Shown here: positions 8,476 to 17,520 of the stretch, one piece after another
Layout of the letters: every line of letters begins with the position of its first letter
Numbering within the stretch: the first letter of the stretch is position 1
NCBI GenBank assembly: GCA_029260015.1
Contig: JAJDEB010000023.1
Location: 605,457-669,456 of the forward strand
From: Phycisphaerae bacterium
GTDB lineage: Bacteria; Planctomycetota; Phycisphaerae; UBA1845
Direction of reading: 5' to 3'
Length of the DNA: 64,000 nt
The notes under the pieces: generated by a model
Database searches by the model: none
Told to the model about the DNA's origin: nothing
The model's input: only the letters and a program-made list of their open reading frames with translations
Made by a program: the position numbers and the translations under genes

Positions 8476-9672
8476 CTACGATTTAAGCGTCAGCAGTCGT
8501 CGACACGCTTCATTCAGATCGTCCCAGCGCTTCGCAAAACAAAACCGCAACTGCGACTCGCCGTCTTCAGGTTTGGCATGAAACGGTGCCCCCGGAACCG
8601 TCGCAACACCCACAGATTCCAGTATTTCCTCTGCCGCCTTCAACGAATTCGCAAACCGCTGACGTCCAAAGTCGGCCATCATATAAAATGCGCCCTGAGG
8701 CACATAGGGTGTCATCCCAACGTCGTCCAACGTGCGGGCCAACAGATCGCGCTTTTCTCGATATTCCTTGCGCAACTCAGCGTAGTAACGATCTGGTAAC
8801 TGTAGCCCTGCAAGCACACCATACTGCAGCGGCGTCGGTGCGCAGATGTAAAACAGATCGTTCACCACCAACATCTTCTCGACAATATCGACCGGACCCA
8901 CCGCATACCCGACCCGCCAACCGGTCACCGCATAAGCCTTCGACGCACCGCTTAATGTGATCGTCCGATTGTCTGCGTCAGGCAGCGTCGCAACGCTGAC
9001 ATGATCCGCATCAAACGTAATGTATTCGTAAATCTCATCGGAAACGATCAGCGTATCATGCGCCTTCGCCAGCGCCGCAATCTCCGCAAGTTCATCGCGC
9101 GAAAAAACCTTGCCCGTCGGATTGGACGGCGTATTGATCACCACCATCTTCGTCTTGTCACCAAACGCATCACGAAGCGCCGCTGAATCGTAAGACCAAT
9201 CCGGTGGATGGGTGGCGACGAACCGCACCTTCACATCCAACAGCGCAAGCGTGTCCGTGTAATAACTGTAAAACGGCGAGAACACGACCACTTCATCACC
9301 CGGGTTCAGCGTCGCCATCGCCACACATGCAAACGCGCCCGCCGCCCCAACCGTCACCGCAATCTCGCTTTGCGGATCGGCATGGATACCGTTAAAGGAT
9401 TGCATCTTCTTGGCGATCGCTTCGCGCAGTTCAACAATCCCTGCAAGATTCGAATAAGCAGCCCGCCCATCATCGATCGCAGCTTTGACAGCCGCCAACA
9501 CTTCCGGCGGAGGATCGACATCGCAGACGCCCTGTGAAAGATTCACGCCGCCAATTTCCGCACAGCGCGCGCTGATCCGCCGAAGCGCAGTCTGATGCAC
9601 ATTGCCGACACGGTCAGCCAACCGACTTCGCCCCGCCCCGACAACCGAATTTGAAACCTCAGAATGACTCAT
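8476..9672 (-). CDS. PLP-dependent class I/II aminotransferase
   Basis: A 398-residue fold-type I aminotransferase of the aspartate/kynurenine aminotransferase group. Visible motifs are NTPSNPTGK (substrate carboxylate and PLP contact), SDEIYEYI (the Asp that pairs with the pyridine nitrogen), and SGASKAYAVTGWRVGY with the Schiff-base Lys and the phosphate-binding Arg. The C-terminal arginine region (QLRFCFAKRW) is present. The exact amino donor cannot be read from motifs: aspartate, kynurenine and methionine-type activities are all possible. The ATG at 9672 has no strong ribosome site. A possible short membrane-peptide frame lies 22 bases upstream on the same strand. Confidence 0.9.
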   Translation of the reverse strand: MSHSEVSNSVVGAGRSRLADRVGNVHQTALRRISARCAEIGGVNLSQGVCDVDPPPEVLAAVKAAIDDGRAAYSNLAGIVELREAIAKKMQSFNGIHADPQSEIAVTVGAAGAFACVAMATLNPGDEVVVFSPFYSYYTDTLALLDVKVRFVATHPPDWSYDSAALRDAFGDKTKMVVINTPSNPTGKVFSRDELAEIAALAKAHDTLIVSDEIYEYITFDADHVSVATLPDADNRTITLSGASKAYAVTGWRVGYAVGPVDIVEKMLVVNDLFYICAPTPLQYGVLAGLQLPDRYYAELRKEYREKRDLLARTLDDVGMTPYVPQGAFYMMADFGRQRFANSLKAAEEILESVGVATVPGAPFHAKPEDGESQLRFCFAKRWDDLNEACRRLLTLKS

Positions 9673-9694
9673 GCAATCTCAATCAAATCGAACC

Positions 9695-9769
9695 CTACGA
9701 CGTCGCCACAAACCCCGAAATCCAAAGGACAGCCAATAGCAGCAACAAGCCCTGCAGCAAAAATTCCAT
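9695..9769 (-). CDS. Possible 24-residue single-pass membrane peptide
   Basis: Reading the minus strand gives an ATG (9769-9767) with AAGGAG six bases upstream, then 24 codons and TAG. The peptide begins MEFLLQGLLLLLAVLW and continues ISGFVATS, one hydrophobic helix with a short polar end. A second in-frame ATG lies two codons earlier, next to the AGGAG. The ribosome site is among the better ones in the window and the frame sits 22 bases before the aminotransferase gene on the same strand. It could be a real small membrane protein, a leader peptide, or chance. Confidence 0.45.
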   Translation of the reverse strand: MEFLLQGLLLLLAVLWISGFVATS

Positions 9770-9903
9770 TACCATCTCCTTCGTCTCAAGGTTTTGCGTG
9801 TAACCCAACCGATCAAATACAAATGAATTGTAACGCAGATATACCCAAAGTACGATGGATGCAGGGCTTCAGGGCGGTGGATCATAAAATTGCCGGAGAA
9901 ACG

Positions 9904-10629
9904 ATGATGCATTGTTCGGACGCGCCCGCCCATACCCCAATCAGTCCAACCCTGTTCAGACCACCAATGCTTAGGCTACTCATCCTGACGTTGATCTCCG
10001 CGGTTTTCGCTGGCGGCTGCAGCACCCAACACAGCATCCTCGCCACCCCGCCCGGGATGGCACCGAAAACCACGCACAAACCGCATCCACCGAAAGAACC
10101 ACCGCCACCAACCCCGCGTCGCAACCCACCAAGAGACTGTCGCGATTTCGGCGAACCCGCTGGCCCATACCAACTCGCGATGTTTCGACTCATCAATGAC
10201 TATCGAAATAGAAAAGGGCTGACGCGTTTACGCTACTCACGCACCTTGGAACTAGCAGCCAACCGCTACGCCAAAAAAATGCACCGCGAAGATTTCTTCA
10301 GCCACAACGCCCCCGACGGAAGTGTACCCGGCGACCGAGCCGTCGATGCCGGTTATTGCGATCCGATCGTCGGCGAGAACATCGCCTATGGCATGAACAA
10401 GATGGGGTCAGCCGCCGAGGCCATGATGAGTTTCATGGACAGCCCGCATCACGACGAGAACATGCGCCTCAAACGTTGGCGCTACGCAGGCATCGGCTTC
10501 TTCAAAGTCAACAGTCACCGAGGAACCGAATACTGGTGGGTGCAACTCTTCGGCATGGACGTTCCCAAAAACGCCATCCTGCCCACTCGAAAAAAACCGG
10601 GCAGCAGAAAACGTACGCAAACACGATGA
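9904..10629 (+). CDS. CAP/SCP-domain lipoprotein
   Basis: A predicted lipoprotein with a CAP (SCP/PR1-like) domain. The ATG at 9904 has GGAG five bases upstream; the lipobox FAGGC puts the lipid-modified Cys at residue 39. An ATG at 9967 would give a more usual short signal but lacks a ribosome site. After a proline-rich linker the CAP domain shows ELAANRYAKKMHREDFFSH, VGENIAYG and the late YWWVQLFG strand. The two His residues of the CAP cavity can be placed in FFSHNAP and SPHHDENM. Bacterial CAP proteins are secreted and of mostly unknown function. The stop codon is directly followed by the stop codon of the convergent glycosyltransferase gene. Confidence 0.87.
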   Translation: MMHCSDAPAHTPISPTLFRPPMLRLLILTLISAVFAGGCSTQHSILATPPGMAPKTTHKPHPPKEPPPPTPRRNPPRDCRDFGEPAGPYQLAMFRLINDYRNRKGLTRLRYSRTLELAANRYAKKMHREDFFSHNAPDGSVPGDRAVDAGYCDPIVGENIAYGMNKMGSAAEAMMSFMDSPHHDENMRLKRWRYAGIGFFKVNSHRGTEYWWVQLFGMDVPKNAILPTRKKPGSRKRTQTR

Positions 10630-11739
10630 TCAGGGTCCATCCGGCGCGTTCGTTCTTCGTCCTGCTGACGGCTGGGCAGATGTGCCAACCCCATTCGCGA
10701 CCAACCCCATCACCGCATCACCCGCCAACGACTCCGTAGCCAACGTCGGAAACTCACGCCAGAGACGATTCGGCGCATCTTGGCGTGCAAGCAGACCCAG
10801 TCGAAACGCCCTTCGCTTCAACGGCAAATGCGCGATGTGCATCGCCCGTACCAAACGCTCATCGACCGGATGTTCGATCGGCTGACCCGCAAGATCACTC
10901 ACCGTCGCAAGCGCCCGCGTTTCATCTGCAACATCAATCTCAATCGCACGGCTGGCATCTGCAACAAGTTCATCCAAACCCTTGTCAAAAATCGCCTTGA
11001 AACAGGACGGATTCACCTGATAAAGCGAGTGGGCCATCACCCCCAACAAGGCTTCGCGAACAAAGTACGATCCCAACGAATACCGATGCCGATGAAAAGC
11101 CACCGCATCGGACGCGTAATAAACGCACTGCTCATCACCGATCAACCGATGGGCGAACTCAACATCGTCGTAGAATACCGGCTGAAGCGCTTCGCTGAAT
11201 GGCCCATCAATCCGCTCGATCAACGAACGCGCGACCGACAGATTCAAATTCCACGCATTGCGAAAGCCATAAGACTGTCCACGTTTCAAATCGCTATAGA
11301 AGAAAACCATCCGCGTCCGCGCGATCATCTCATCGAGGATCGTCTGATCCGGATAAATCGCCCACGGTGAGTACCCCAAGACAACCGACTGCCCGCTCGC
11401 CTGCGCATCGGCATGTCGCTGCACAAAGTCGGGCCAGGGTTCGATGTCATCATTGACGAACAGCAAGATGTCGCCCGAAGCAGCCGCAACCGCCGCATTC
11501 TTAGCCGCCGAAATCCCAACCCGCTTCAAGCGCAGGTAGCGCACGTCGGCGCTCCCACCACCGGGCAGTGTCAGCAAGTTCGCCGCGTCAGCTTGAGAAT
11601 CGCCCGCGCCGTCTTCCGCGATGACAATTTCAAACGAAGCACCTTCAGCCAAACGCTGCTTCCCCAGAAACGCCAATAGCCTTTCCAGCGCCTCAGGGCG
11701 GTCACACGTCGGCACAATAACACTGATACGCGGTTTCAA
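10630..11739 (-). CDS. Family 2 glycosyltransferase
   Basis: A GT-A fold glycosyltransferase of 369 residues: ISVIVPTCDRPEALERLL at the N-terminus, the nucleotide-binding VIAEDGAG, the DXD-like VNDDIEPWPDF motif and a later DDVEFAHRL segment where the catalytic base is expected. Donor and acceptor are unknown; these enzymes build envelope or exopolysaccharide glycans. The best start is a TTG at 11739, because the fold begins immediately after it and no in-frame ATG lies close by. It is convergent with the CAP lipoprotein and divergent from the glycosyltransferase that begins at 11934. Confidence 0.88.
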   Translation of the reverse strand: MKPRISVIVPTCDRPEALERLLAFLGKQRLAEGASFEIVIAEDGAGDSQADAANLLTLPGGGSADVRYLRLKRVGISAAKNAAVAAASGDILLFVNDDIEPWPDFVQRHADAQASGQSVVLGYSPWAIYPDQTILDEMIARTRMVFFYSDLKRGQSYGFRNAWNLNLSVARSLIERIDGPFSEALQPVFYDDVEFAHRLIGDEQCVYYASDAVAFHRHRYSLGSYFVREALLGVMAHSLYQVNPSCFKAIFDKGLDELVADASRAIEIDVADETRALATVSDLAGQPIEHPVDERLVRAMHIAHLPLKRRAFRLGLLARQDAPNRLWREFPTLATESLAGDAVMGLVANGVGTSAQPSAGRRTNAPDGP

Positions 11740-11933
11740 TATCGTTCATCTCACCACAAAAAACGCTGTTCCATCCGGCTATCAATACGCATCGGCGGAC
11801 GGCTGCCATCCTGTCCAGCCGATATCCCAACGCGCCACAGATCCCCCAGGTCCAACCGGCTGGACCCGAGACGCAATTTCTGCCGATAAACCGGTTTCAA
11901 CAAAAACGAAACCACGCGTGAATCGAGGCCGTC

Positions 11934-14117
11934 TTGCCAGCATCCGACTCCACCAACCAGCTTGCCAGCATCTTCCAAGCCGGCCACCACTTTCAGTTCC
12001 TTAAGAAGTCGCACGAACTTCTGGATAAACTGCCCCACGCACCCGACCTCGCAGCCCTCAGCGTCCACGCCCTCGCAACATTGGGTTACGGCGGACCAGC
12101 ACGCGAACTCATCCAGCGGCGGGCGGACATCGGCGGACCGCTCGACCAGCGTAGCCAACTCGGCGACTCACTCCGAAAGCTACCCAACGGGCGCATTCCT
12201 TGGAACGATCAAAAAAAGACATTCGATCAAAACACCCAAACGTTTCTAGCGAGATACCCACAGCACCGCGAATCCATTGCGCAAGCGGAAGAAGAACTCA
12301 AGAGAATCCACCTGTTTAGAACCCAAACGGGCCGACTCCACATGTCGCGCCGCGAACCTGGTAAAATCCGCGAGTGGATCCGCGACCTTAGCATTGAACC
12401 CTATGAAATCGGCGTCAAACTTCCCGACATCGGCCCGATTCATGCTCCGGTTGTTGTAGGCGTCAGTCTCGGCTCACTGCTTCCCCGCGTGTTTGAACTA
12501 ACGAAGGGCGCTTTTCTAACCTACAACCACCCCGTGTTCGTCATCGAGTTGAACCCGCTGCACTTCGCGGCTTGGATGCACTGTGCCGACCATACCGCCC
12601 TCTTTGAACTCGAGCACGTCGAATGGTTCGTGGGTGAAGACGCCATCGAAGATTTTAGCCAACACCTGCGCGACAATGATCAAATCGCACTGCCTCAGTT
12701 GGTGCTCAATCAATCCGACGACGTCAGCGCAACGGCTGCGATTCAATCGCAAGTGCTTGCCGTCGAAACGCACCGCCGAAACGTTCTCGATGATCTATGC
12801 CGTCGCCTCGAAGATTACTATCACGCGCCGACAAATTCCGACCATGCAGCCAAGCTCATGCCGCCAAGTCGCATCCTCGCATTCACCTCGCGCTACACGA
12901 CGATGCTGCAATACTCCACCCGCGATGTGCTCGACGCCCTCGACCACATGGGCTTTGAATCGCAACTACTCATCGAACAGCAGGACCACCACTGCCTCAC
13001 GCCGAACGAAATCTGCCAAACGATCGATGCGTTCAAACCGGACCTGCTTATCGTCCTCGATCACATGCGCTACGAGTATCCGTTTCTGCCAGCCAACCTG
13101 CCAATGCTCACCTGGATTCAAGACCCGCTGCCCGATCTGCTCTGCAAGGAAGCGGGCCAATCTGTGAAGACGCCGGACTTTGTATGCGGGTTGTTCCGCG
13201 ATCGCTGCATCGAGCAGTTCGACTATCCCAAGAATCAATTCGAGTACGTCGATGTGCCCGTCTCCACCCGCATCTTCCACGACGGCGAACCGACCACCGC
13301 CCAACGCAACCGCTTCGAATGCGACATCTCATTCGTCAGCAACGCATCAACACCAATCGAACAGTTCCACGCCGAAGAGTCGGCCAAGAACGATTCGTCC
13401 GTTCAAGAATTCATGAACCGCTTGTTCGACGCCACCAAGTCGGCCATCGACGACGACGCATTTTGCCTGCGAAAAGCCATCAAGCTGACCACCCGCATCG
13501 CGCACGAAATGAACCTCGACATGGTCGAAGAGAACCTTCGCACGTTTGCCACTCACTACACCTATCGCGTTTTCGATTGGGGACGCCGCCAACGCACGCT
13601 CGAATGGGTTGCCGATTGGGCGACACGTACGAACCGCATATTCAAGATCTTCGGCCGCGGGTGGGAAGATCACCCGACGCTAAGCCATCACGCTGCCGGC
13701 ATGATTGAACACGGCGACGAGCTGCGCGACATGTACCGCTCATCTGCGCTGAGCCTGCAACTCATCCCATCCGGGTTTCACCACCAACGATCATTCGAGA
13801 TCATCGCCAGCGGTTCACTGCCCCTGACGCGATTCTGCGAAGGCGACTTCGGCGACTTACCCGCTTCCGAATTCAAAGCCATGCGCGATGCTGGAAAGTC
13901 GCCGGAAGTCATCCCGAACTTTCCAAACTTCCGCGAAATTGTCTTCACCTCACCCGAAGACTTTGAATCCCTGGCTGAGCAATTCCTAAGCAACGCCAAA
14001 CGCCGAAAGACAATCCTCAAAGAATTGAGAGACTGCGTGCAAACAAGATTCACCTACGACGCCACCCTGAATAGAGTGCTAGACTCATTCCGCAATCATT
14101 TGAAAAACGAAGAGTAA
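11934..14117 (+). CDS. Large CgeB-like glycosyltransferase family protein
   Basis: A 727-residue cytoplasmic protein. The second half resembles GT-B glycosyltransferases of the CgeB/DUF3880 type: a Rossmann-like segment (KPDLLIVLDHMRYEYP, LPMLTWIQDPLPDLL), a second domain with KIFGRGWEDHP, then SALSLQLIPSGFHHQRSFE and IASGSLPLTRFCEGDF, the donor-binding region. The first 300 residues have no motif I recognise and may be a helical accessory domain. The frame opens at a TTG (11934) with GAGG five bases upstream, and no in-frame ATG precedes the conserved parts. It neighbours a divergent family 2 glycosyltransferase, suggesting a small glycan-assembly locus. Confidence 0.8.
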   Translation: MPASDSTNQLASIFQAGHHFQFLKKSHELLDKLPHAPDLAALSVHALATLGYGGPARELIQRRADIGGPLDQRSQLGDSLRKLPNGRIPWNDQKKTFDQNTQTFLARYPQHRESIAQAEEELKRIHLFRTQTGRLHMSRREPGKIREWIRDLSIEPYEIGVKLPDIGPIHAPVVVGVSLGSLLPRVFELTKGAFLTYNHPVFVIELNPLHFAAWMHCADHTALFELEHVEWFVGEDAIEDFSQHLRDNDQIALPQLVLNQSDDVSATAAIQSQVLAVETHRRNVLDDLCRRLEDYYHAPTNSDHAAKLMPPSRILAFTSRYTTMLQYSTRDVLDALDHMGFESQLLIEQQDHHCLTPNEICQTIDAFKPDLLIVLDHMRYEYPFLPANLPMLTWIQDPLPDLLCKEAGQSVKTPDFVCGLFRDRCIEQFDYPKNQFEYVDVPVSTRIFHDGEPTTAQRNRFECDISFVSNASTPIEQFHAEESAKNDSSVQEFMNRLFDATKSAIDDDAFCLRKAIKLTTRIAHEMNLDMVEENLRTFATHYTYRVFDWGRRQRTLEWVADWATRTNRIFKIFGRGWEDHPTLSHHAAGMIEHGDELRDMYRSSALSLQLIPSGFHHQRSFEIIASGSLPLTRFCEGDFGDLPASEFKAMRDAGKSPEVIPNFPNFREIVFTSPEDFESLAEQFLSNAKRRKTILKELRDCVQTRFTYDATLNRVLDSFRNHLKNEE

Positions 14118-14120
14118 GAA

Positions 14121-14153
14121 GGGTGCCCCGCCCTTCAGGGTGGGGGACTGACA
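14121..14153 (+). repeat. RAYT-type hairpin repeat (family A), copy 2
   Basis: GGGTGCCCCGCCCTTCAGGG continuing to GACTGACA, the same sequence as the repeat at 38732-38764 next to the RAYT gene. It begins three bases after the stop of the glycosyltransferase gene and is followed by the hairpin at 14164 and the inverted pair at 14188. Confidence 0.85.
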
Positions 14154-14163
14154 AGCACAAGAA

Positions 14164-14182
14164 AGTGCCAAGTATTGACACT
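14164..14182. repeat. AGTGCC-type intergenic hairpin, copy 2
   Basis: AGTGCCAA and TTGACACT arms, closely similar to the copy at 766-784. In both places a family A hairpin is within about 15 bases, so the two repeats travel together. Confidence 0.45.
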
Positions 14183-14187
14183 GCACT

Positions 14188-14252
14188 GTAGGGTGGGCCG
14201 TGCCCACCAATCCGTAAAACATTCAAACGGCGGTGGGCACGGCCCACGCTAC
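14188..14252. repeat. GTAG-foot inverted repeat pair (family C), copy 1
   Basis: The left arm is GTAG plus a hairpin GGTGGGC-CGT-GCCCACC (14188-14208). The right arm (14232-14252) is its inverted partner, separated by 23 bases. The arrangement is that of a BIME made of two facing REP units. It lies between the large glycosyltransferase and the convergent small gene at 14285. Confidence 0.8.
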
Positions 14253-14284
14253 AGCCAAAACCCAAGTGAATTGATTTCTGGAAA

Positions 14285-14578
14285 TTACTTTCGGCGGGAT
14301 GCGTCTGCTTTCGGTGCAGAACCCTTCAACCAATCCTGTAAATTCGACGCAAGAATAGACGGGTCCTGTGACGCAACAATGTGCTCAATCACCGAAGGCT
14401 TGATCTTCAGATTCTCGAGCGCCTTCGTCACCCGCTTCCAGAGCTGATCCGTCTTAGACTTCGTCTCAGCCAGGAACAAATCCGTCACCAATTCCTGCAC
14501 CTTCGTCAGCATGATGTCGTCGCGATTCTCATAATACCGGTTGATGAGCTTTCGCTGATGATTTGAATAATCGGCCAT
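14285..14578 (-). CDS. Small conserved-looking hypothetical protein (97 aa)
   Basis: I cannot name a function. The product is soluble and mostly helical, begins MADYSNHQRKLINRYYENRD, and has charged amphipathic segments (KVQELVTDLFLAETKSKTD, LWKRVTKALENLKI) with a short basic tail. From memory, short proteins with this kind of N-terminus recur in planctomycetes, but that needs a database search. GAGGA lies immediately before the ATG. It stands alone between two repeat clusters. Confidence 0.7.
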   Translation of the reverse strand: MADYSNHQRKLINRYYENRDDIMLTKVQELVTDLFLAETKSKTDQLWKRVTKALENLKIKPSVIEHIVASQDPSILASNLQDWLKGSAPKADASRRK

Positions 14579-14736
14579 TCCTCACAACCTTAAAAATGAG
14601 TCCGCAACATCGTCGACACCGAGCCGCCAAAAGTAAACCAGAAGCTAACCATCGAATCTTAGAGCAATCCTTCAGCGTTGTCGAAACGCAAACCCTTCCA
14701 AGAATCCCGAGCCTGTCCATAACCCGCGCGCACGCC

Positions 14737-14815
14737 GTCATTCCCGCGAAAGCGGGAATCCAGTCACCGCACGTTACGCAGCACCCTTCTAGACTCCCGC
14801 GTGCGCGGGAGTGAC
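14737..14815. repeat. GTCA-foot inverted hairpin pair (family D), copy 1
   Basis: Two facing hairpins: GTCA followed by ATTCCCGC-GAAA-GCGGGAAT style arms on the left, and ACTCCCGC-GTGC-GCGGGAGT ending in TGAC on the right. Further copies are at 22626, 36232 and 56281. This copy lacks the extra upstream arm found in the others. Confidence 0.8.
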
Positions 14816-14885
14816 GACCCAGGCTCGGCAAACGTCCAAGACTCCACCGCTCGACCGACACTTAGCCAGCCTTTATCATCCAAAC

Positions 14886-15668
14886 ATGAAAACATCGCGA
14901 CTGATGACATGGGCAGCCCTACTCTGCTGCGCGGTTGGGTTGGGCGGCTGCATGGAATTCCGCCTGCCCGACCCCGATGTGCATTACATCGCCTTCGGAA
15001 GTTCCACCACCGACGGACCCAGCAACCGCGACTATTGGGACATCCTTCGCGAACGCCTGGGCGAAGACCCCATCCGCTTCGCCAACGAAGGCAACGGCGG
15101 GGAAACCACCGAAGACGGCTTGCAACGTTTACAACAAATCATCGCCCTAGACACTTACCCCAACGCCACGACCCTTCTCCTCTGGCAAGGCGGGAACGAC
15201 ATCATCGACTTCATCGGCGAAACCGATTCACTGCTGATCTTTTCGCCCAACTCAGCCGACTACCCATTTGCTGGCCGCCTCACCGAACTGCTCGACGACA
15301 CCCAAGCCAACCTCGAACAGCAAATCAGCGCCGCAACGGCAGAGGGCTGGGAGGTGTACGTCGCAACGTTTTTCCCCATCCGAGAACAAACCAATTCATG
15401 CGACCCGCTACCGCTGAACATCCTGCTAACTCCACAAGCGATCAATGCCAATGTCTACATAAGCCGCCTGAACGATCGCATCAGACTGGCGGCAGAGAAC
15501 ACGGGCGCAACGCTCGTAGACATCGAATCCCGCTCCGACGAAATAACAGCCAGCAACGAAAACTACTTCGATTGCAACCACCTAAGTGCAGCCGGCAACG
15601 CGATAGCAGCCGACGAGTTCCTAAAAGCATTCGAAATGAGCGCAGCACAAGAGAAGTTAGAACGATGA
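14886..15668 (+). CDS. SGNH/GDSL-type hydrolase lipoprotein
   Basis: A predicted lipoprotein (260 aa) with lipobox LGGC and lipid-modified Cys at residue 22. The SGNH blocks are visible: block I IAFGSSTTDGPS with the nucleophilic Ser, the block II Gly in NGGETTEDG, block III WQGGNDIID with the oxyanion Asn, and block V FDCNHLSAAGN with the Asp and His. Members are esterases, lipases or carbohydrate acetyl-esterases; the substrate is unknown. The ATG at 14886 gives a clean signal peptide; a longer frame from 14811 would start inside the upstream repeat. It is three bases from the following HEAT-like gene, so the two are probably co-transcribed. Confidence 0.87.
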   Translation: MKTSRLMTWAALLCCAVGLGGCMEFRLPDPDVHYIAFGSSTTDGPSNRDYWDILRERLGEDPIRFANEGNGGETTEDGLQRLQQIIALDTYPNATTLLLWQGGNDIIDFIGETDSLLIFSPNSADYPFAGRLTELLDDTQANLEQQISAATAEGWEVYVATFFPIREQTNSCDPLPLNILLTPQAINANVYISRLNDRIRLAAENTGATLVDIESRSDEITASNENYFDCNHLSAAGNAIAADEFLKAFEMSAAQEKLER

Positions 15669-15671
15669 ACC

Positions 15672-16067
15672 ATGATTAATTCCGCGGAAGAATTCGTCCA
15701 GTTGCGCACGAGCGAGGATCCAGCTTGCTACGACCGGGCGACTAAGGAAGAAGCATCAACGGCGACGTGGCGAGATGTAATCGAGCTTTATCCAGAAATG
15801 CGGCGCTGGGTGGCCCACAATAAGAAGTTGCCGAACGAGATAATTGAGATTCTTGCTCGCGATTGCTCGCCAGATGTTCGAGGCGTAATTGCTCGAAAAA
15901 GAAAGACACCTCCGAGCCTTCTGCTGCAAATGGCAATGGACAAAGACGAAAACGTCAGACTCGCAGTAGCATGCAACCCCAAATCCTCGAAAGACGTACT
16001 GAATGTGCTTATTAGAGATAAGTGGGATGAGGTCAGAGTTGCTGCAGAGCGGCGACTGAAGGCGTAG
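15672..16067 (+). CDS. Small HEAT/LRV-like helical repeat protein
   Basis: A 131-residue protein with about three short helical repeats: MRRWVAHNKKLPNEIIEIL, VRGVIARKRKTPPSLLLQM and VRLAVACNPKSSKDVLNVL. This spacing of an R/A-rich helix, a P- or S-containing turn and a second helix is that of leucine-rich-repeat variant or HEAT-like proteins, which act as protein-binding scaffolds. No catalytic residues are evident. It begins three bases after the SGNH gene. It ends just before a GTAG-foot inverted repeat shared with the end of truD. Confidence 0.72.
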   Translation: MINSAEEFVQLRTSEDPACYDRATKEEASTATWRDVIELYPEMRRWVAHNKKLPNEIIEILARDCSPDVRGVIARKRKTPPSLLLQMAMDKDENVRLAVACNPKSSKDVLNVLIRDKWDEVRVAAERRLKA

Positions 16068-16071
16068 TTGC

Positions 16072-16134
16072 GTAGGTCGGGTCATCGACCCGACAGTCGT
16101 TGACAGTGCTTGTCGGGTCGATGACCCGACCTAC
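16072..16134. repeat. GTAG-foot inverted repeat pair (family E)
   Basis: The left arm is GTAG plus the hairpin GTCGGGTC-ATC-GACCCGAC (16072-16095); the right arm is its inverted copy (16111-16134), with a 15-base centre. It lies between two convergent genes and its right end supplies the TAG stop codon of truD. It may terminate both transcripts. Confidence 0.82.
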
Positions 16135-17375
16135 TTGCTGACTTCTTGTACGAAGCTCGTTGCGTACGATCCCGGCGGGAGGACAAACTGCAATTCTAGA
16201 TATGCGCCGTTTTCGTCTTCGCCTTCCGAACATTTTGAATCTTCTACCGGTACGCGAATCGGGCGTCTTGCACCTTCGGGTCGGTCGCTTGCGCCGGAAA
16301 ATCGTCCGTCCAAATTCATTCCGTTTTCTTTGAGGACGGCTTCCTCCAATTCACTTGCGTCTTGTTTGGGCTGGGTCATCTTCTTGCCGAACATTGGGCC
16401 GGATGGTGAAATTTCAAATTGATCGCTGCGCGATTGCTCGGCAGACGTGTCTTCGACCGCAAAGCATGCGCCGTTTCTGTGCAACCATGCGAGGTCACCT
16501 GGAATCAACTCGCCGAGTTTGTTGATACGGCTGGCGACCACGCGATTGAATAGCTCGCTTTGAAACGCCGACACATAGAGTTTGCGCATGGCGCGATCGA
16601 TACTGCGCCACAGCATTGACCACTCGACCGGCCCGCGCTCTGCACGTTTGCACAGTGCCCGTTCGGTGCAATGTCCGGGCGGCCAGGATTTGAATGATTC
16701 GCTGTATTGTCCCTGCTCGAATAGCTCTCGTGCTTGTTTCGCACCCGGTGCATCAGTGTCAGATGGCCGCCCGCAAATGATCGTGATTGCTTGCTCGCAG
16801 TCACCCAGAAGCGCTGCCCGCCCGACAGCCGCGTTGGTCCCGCGCATCCCAAAGCGTTGCGGCCCGAAATAATTCGGCATCCCCACTTCAACCAACCGCG
16901 AAACAATCGCCTCCGCACGCTCGAGGCAACCGCGCTCCACATCGCGCACCCGAATCACAAACCGATTGCCCGACAGGTGCCCAATCTTCAACTTATTCTC
17001 ATGTCGCTTCGCCCATAGCACCCGCAACCGGTCGACAGACACCGCCAAGACCTTCTCGGGTTCGACGTGTTCAACGCTCAACACCTGCCGCGTCACCCCC
17101 CGTGAATCCTTCAACCCGGCATAGCCCACATCGCGCCGCTGGCAGCCGACCGCTCGGCTAACCCGGGCAATCGCATCCCGCGTCGTCAGCCCCTTTTTCT
17201 CGATCGCGAAAAAAACGTGTGTCCCTTCACCGCTCGGCTCGTACTTGGGAACCTCCTCAACGACGAAGTCCTCATCAAAGTTCTTGATCGTCCCACCCAC
17301 CCCGGGCAAATCAGCTGTCAGATAGGGAAGGGACTCTTCGCGGAATCGGCCAGCTTCGGTATTGGTTGAATTCAT
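16131..17375 (-). CDS. truD: tRNA pseudouridine(13) synthase
   Basis: TruD isomerises U13 of certain tRNAs to pseudouridine. The diagnostic motifs are present: EKKGLTTRDAIARVSRAVG, the catalytic GYAGLKDSRGVTRQ (Asp of the KD pair) and PNYFGPQRFG. An internal RWGEx-like insertion domain of the family spans roughly residues 180-330, and the terminal PGSYATSFVQEV segment is present. The start is either the ATG at 17375 or a GTG at 17384; neither has a strong ribosome site. The stop codon lies inside an inverted repeat. Length (about 414 aa) fits the family. Confidence 0.93.
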   Translation of the reverse strand: MNSTNTEAGRFREESLPYLTADLPGVGGTIKNFDEDFVVEEVPKYEPSGEGTHVFFAIEKKGLTTRDAIARVSRAVGCQRRDVGYAGLKDSRGVTRQVLSVEHVEPEKVLAVSVDRLRVLWAKRHENKLKIGHLSGNRFVIRVRDVERGCLERAEAIVSRLVEVGMPNYFGPQRFGMRGTNAAVGRAALLGDCEQAITIICGRPSDTDAPGAKQARELFEQGQYSESFKSWPPGHCTERALCKRAERGPVEWSMLWRSIDRAMRKLYVSAFQSELFNRVVASRINKLGELIPGDLAWLHRNGACFAVEDTSAEQSRSDQFEISPSGPMFGKKMTQPKQDASELEEAVLKENGMNLDGRFSGASDRPEGARRPIRVPVEDSKCSEGEDENGAYLELQFVLPPGSYATSFVQEVSK

Positions 17376-17520
17376 GCCATTCACTTAAGATTAATCCGCC
17401 GAGCAATCTTCGACGGGGCCGTGGCTAAACGCCACCGCAACGTTGACGCATTCGGGAGAGCCATCCCACAAAGAAACCCGGAAAATTCCAACCGCCATCG
17501 GCGACCGATTTCCGATAAAA

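Noticed and set aside
11751..12158. 135-residue frame opposite the start of the large glycosyltransferase
   Set aside because: Overlaps the confident plus-strand gene and has no motif or ribosome site; only its far end lies in free intergenic DNA.
14121..14252. Possible CRISPR array
   Set aside because: The repeats differ from one another, are palindromic hairpins, and have no regular repeat-spacer spacing; no cas gene is in the window.
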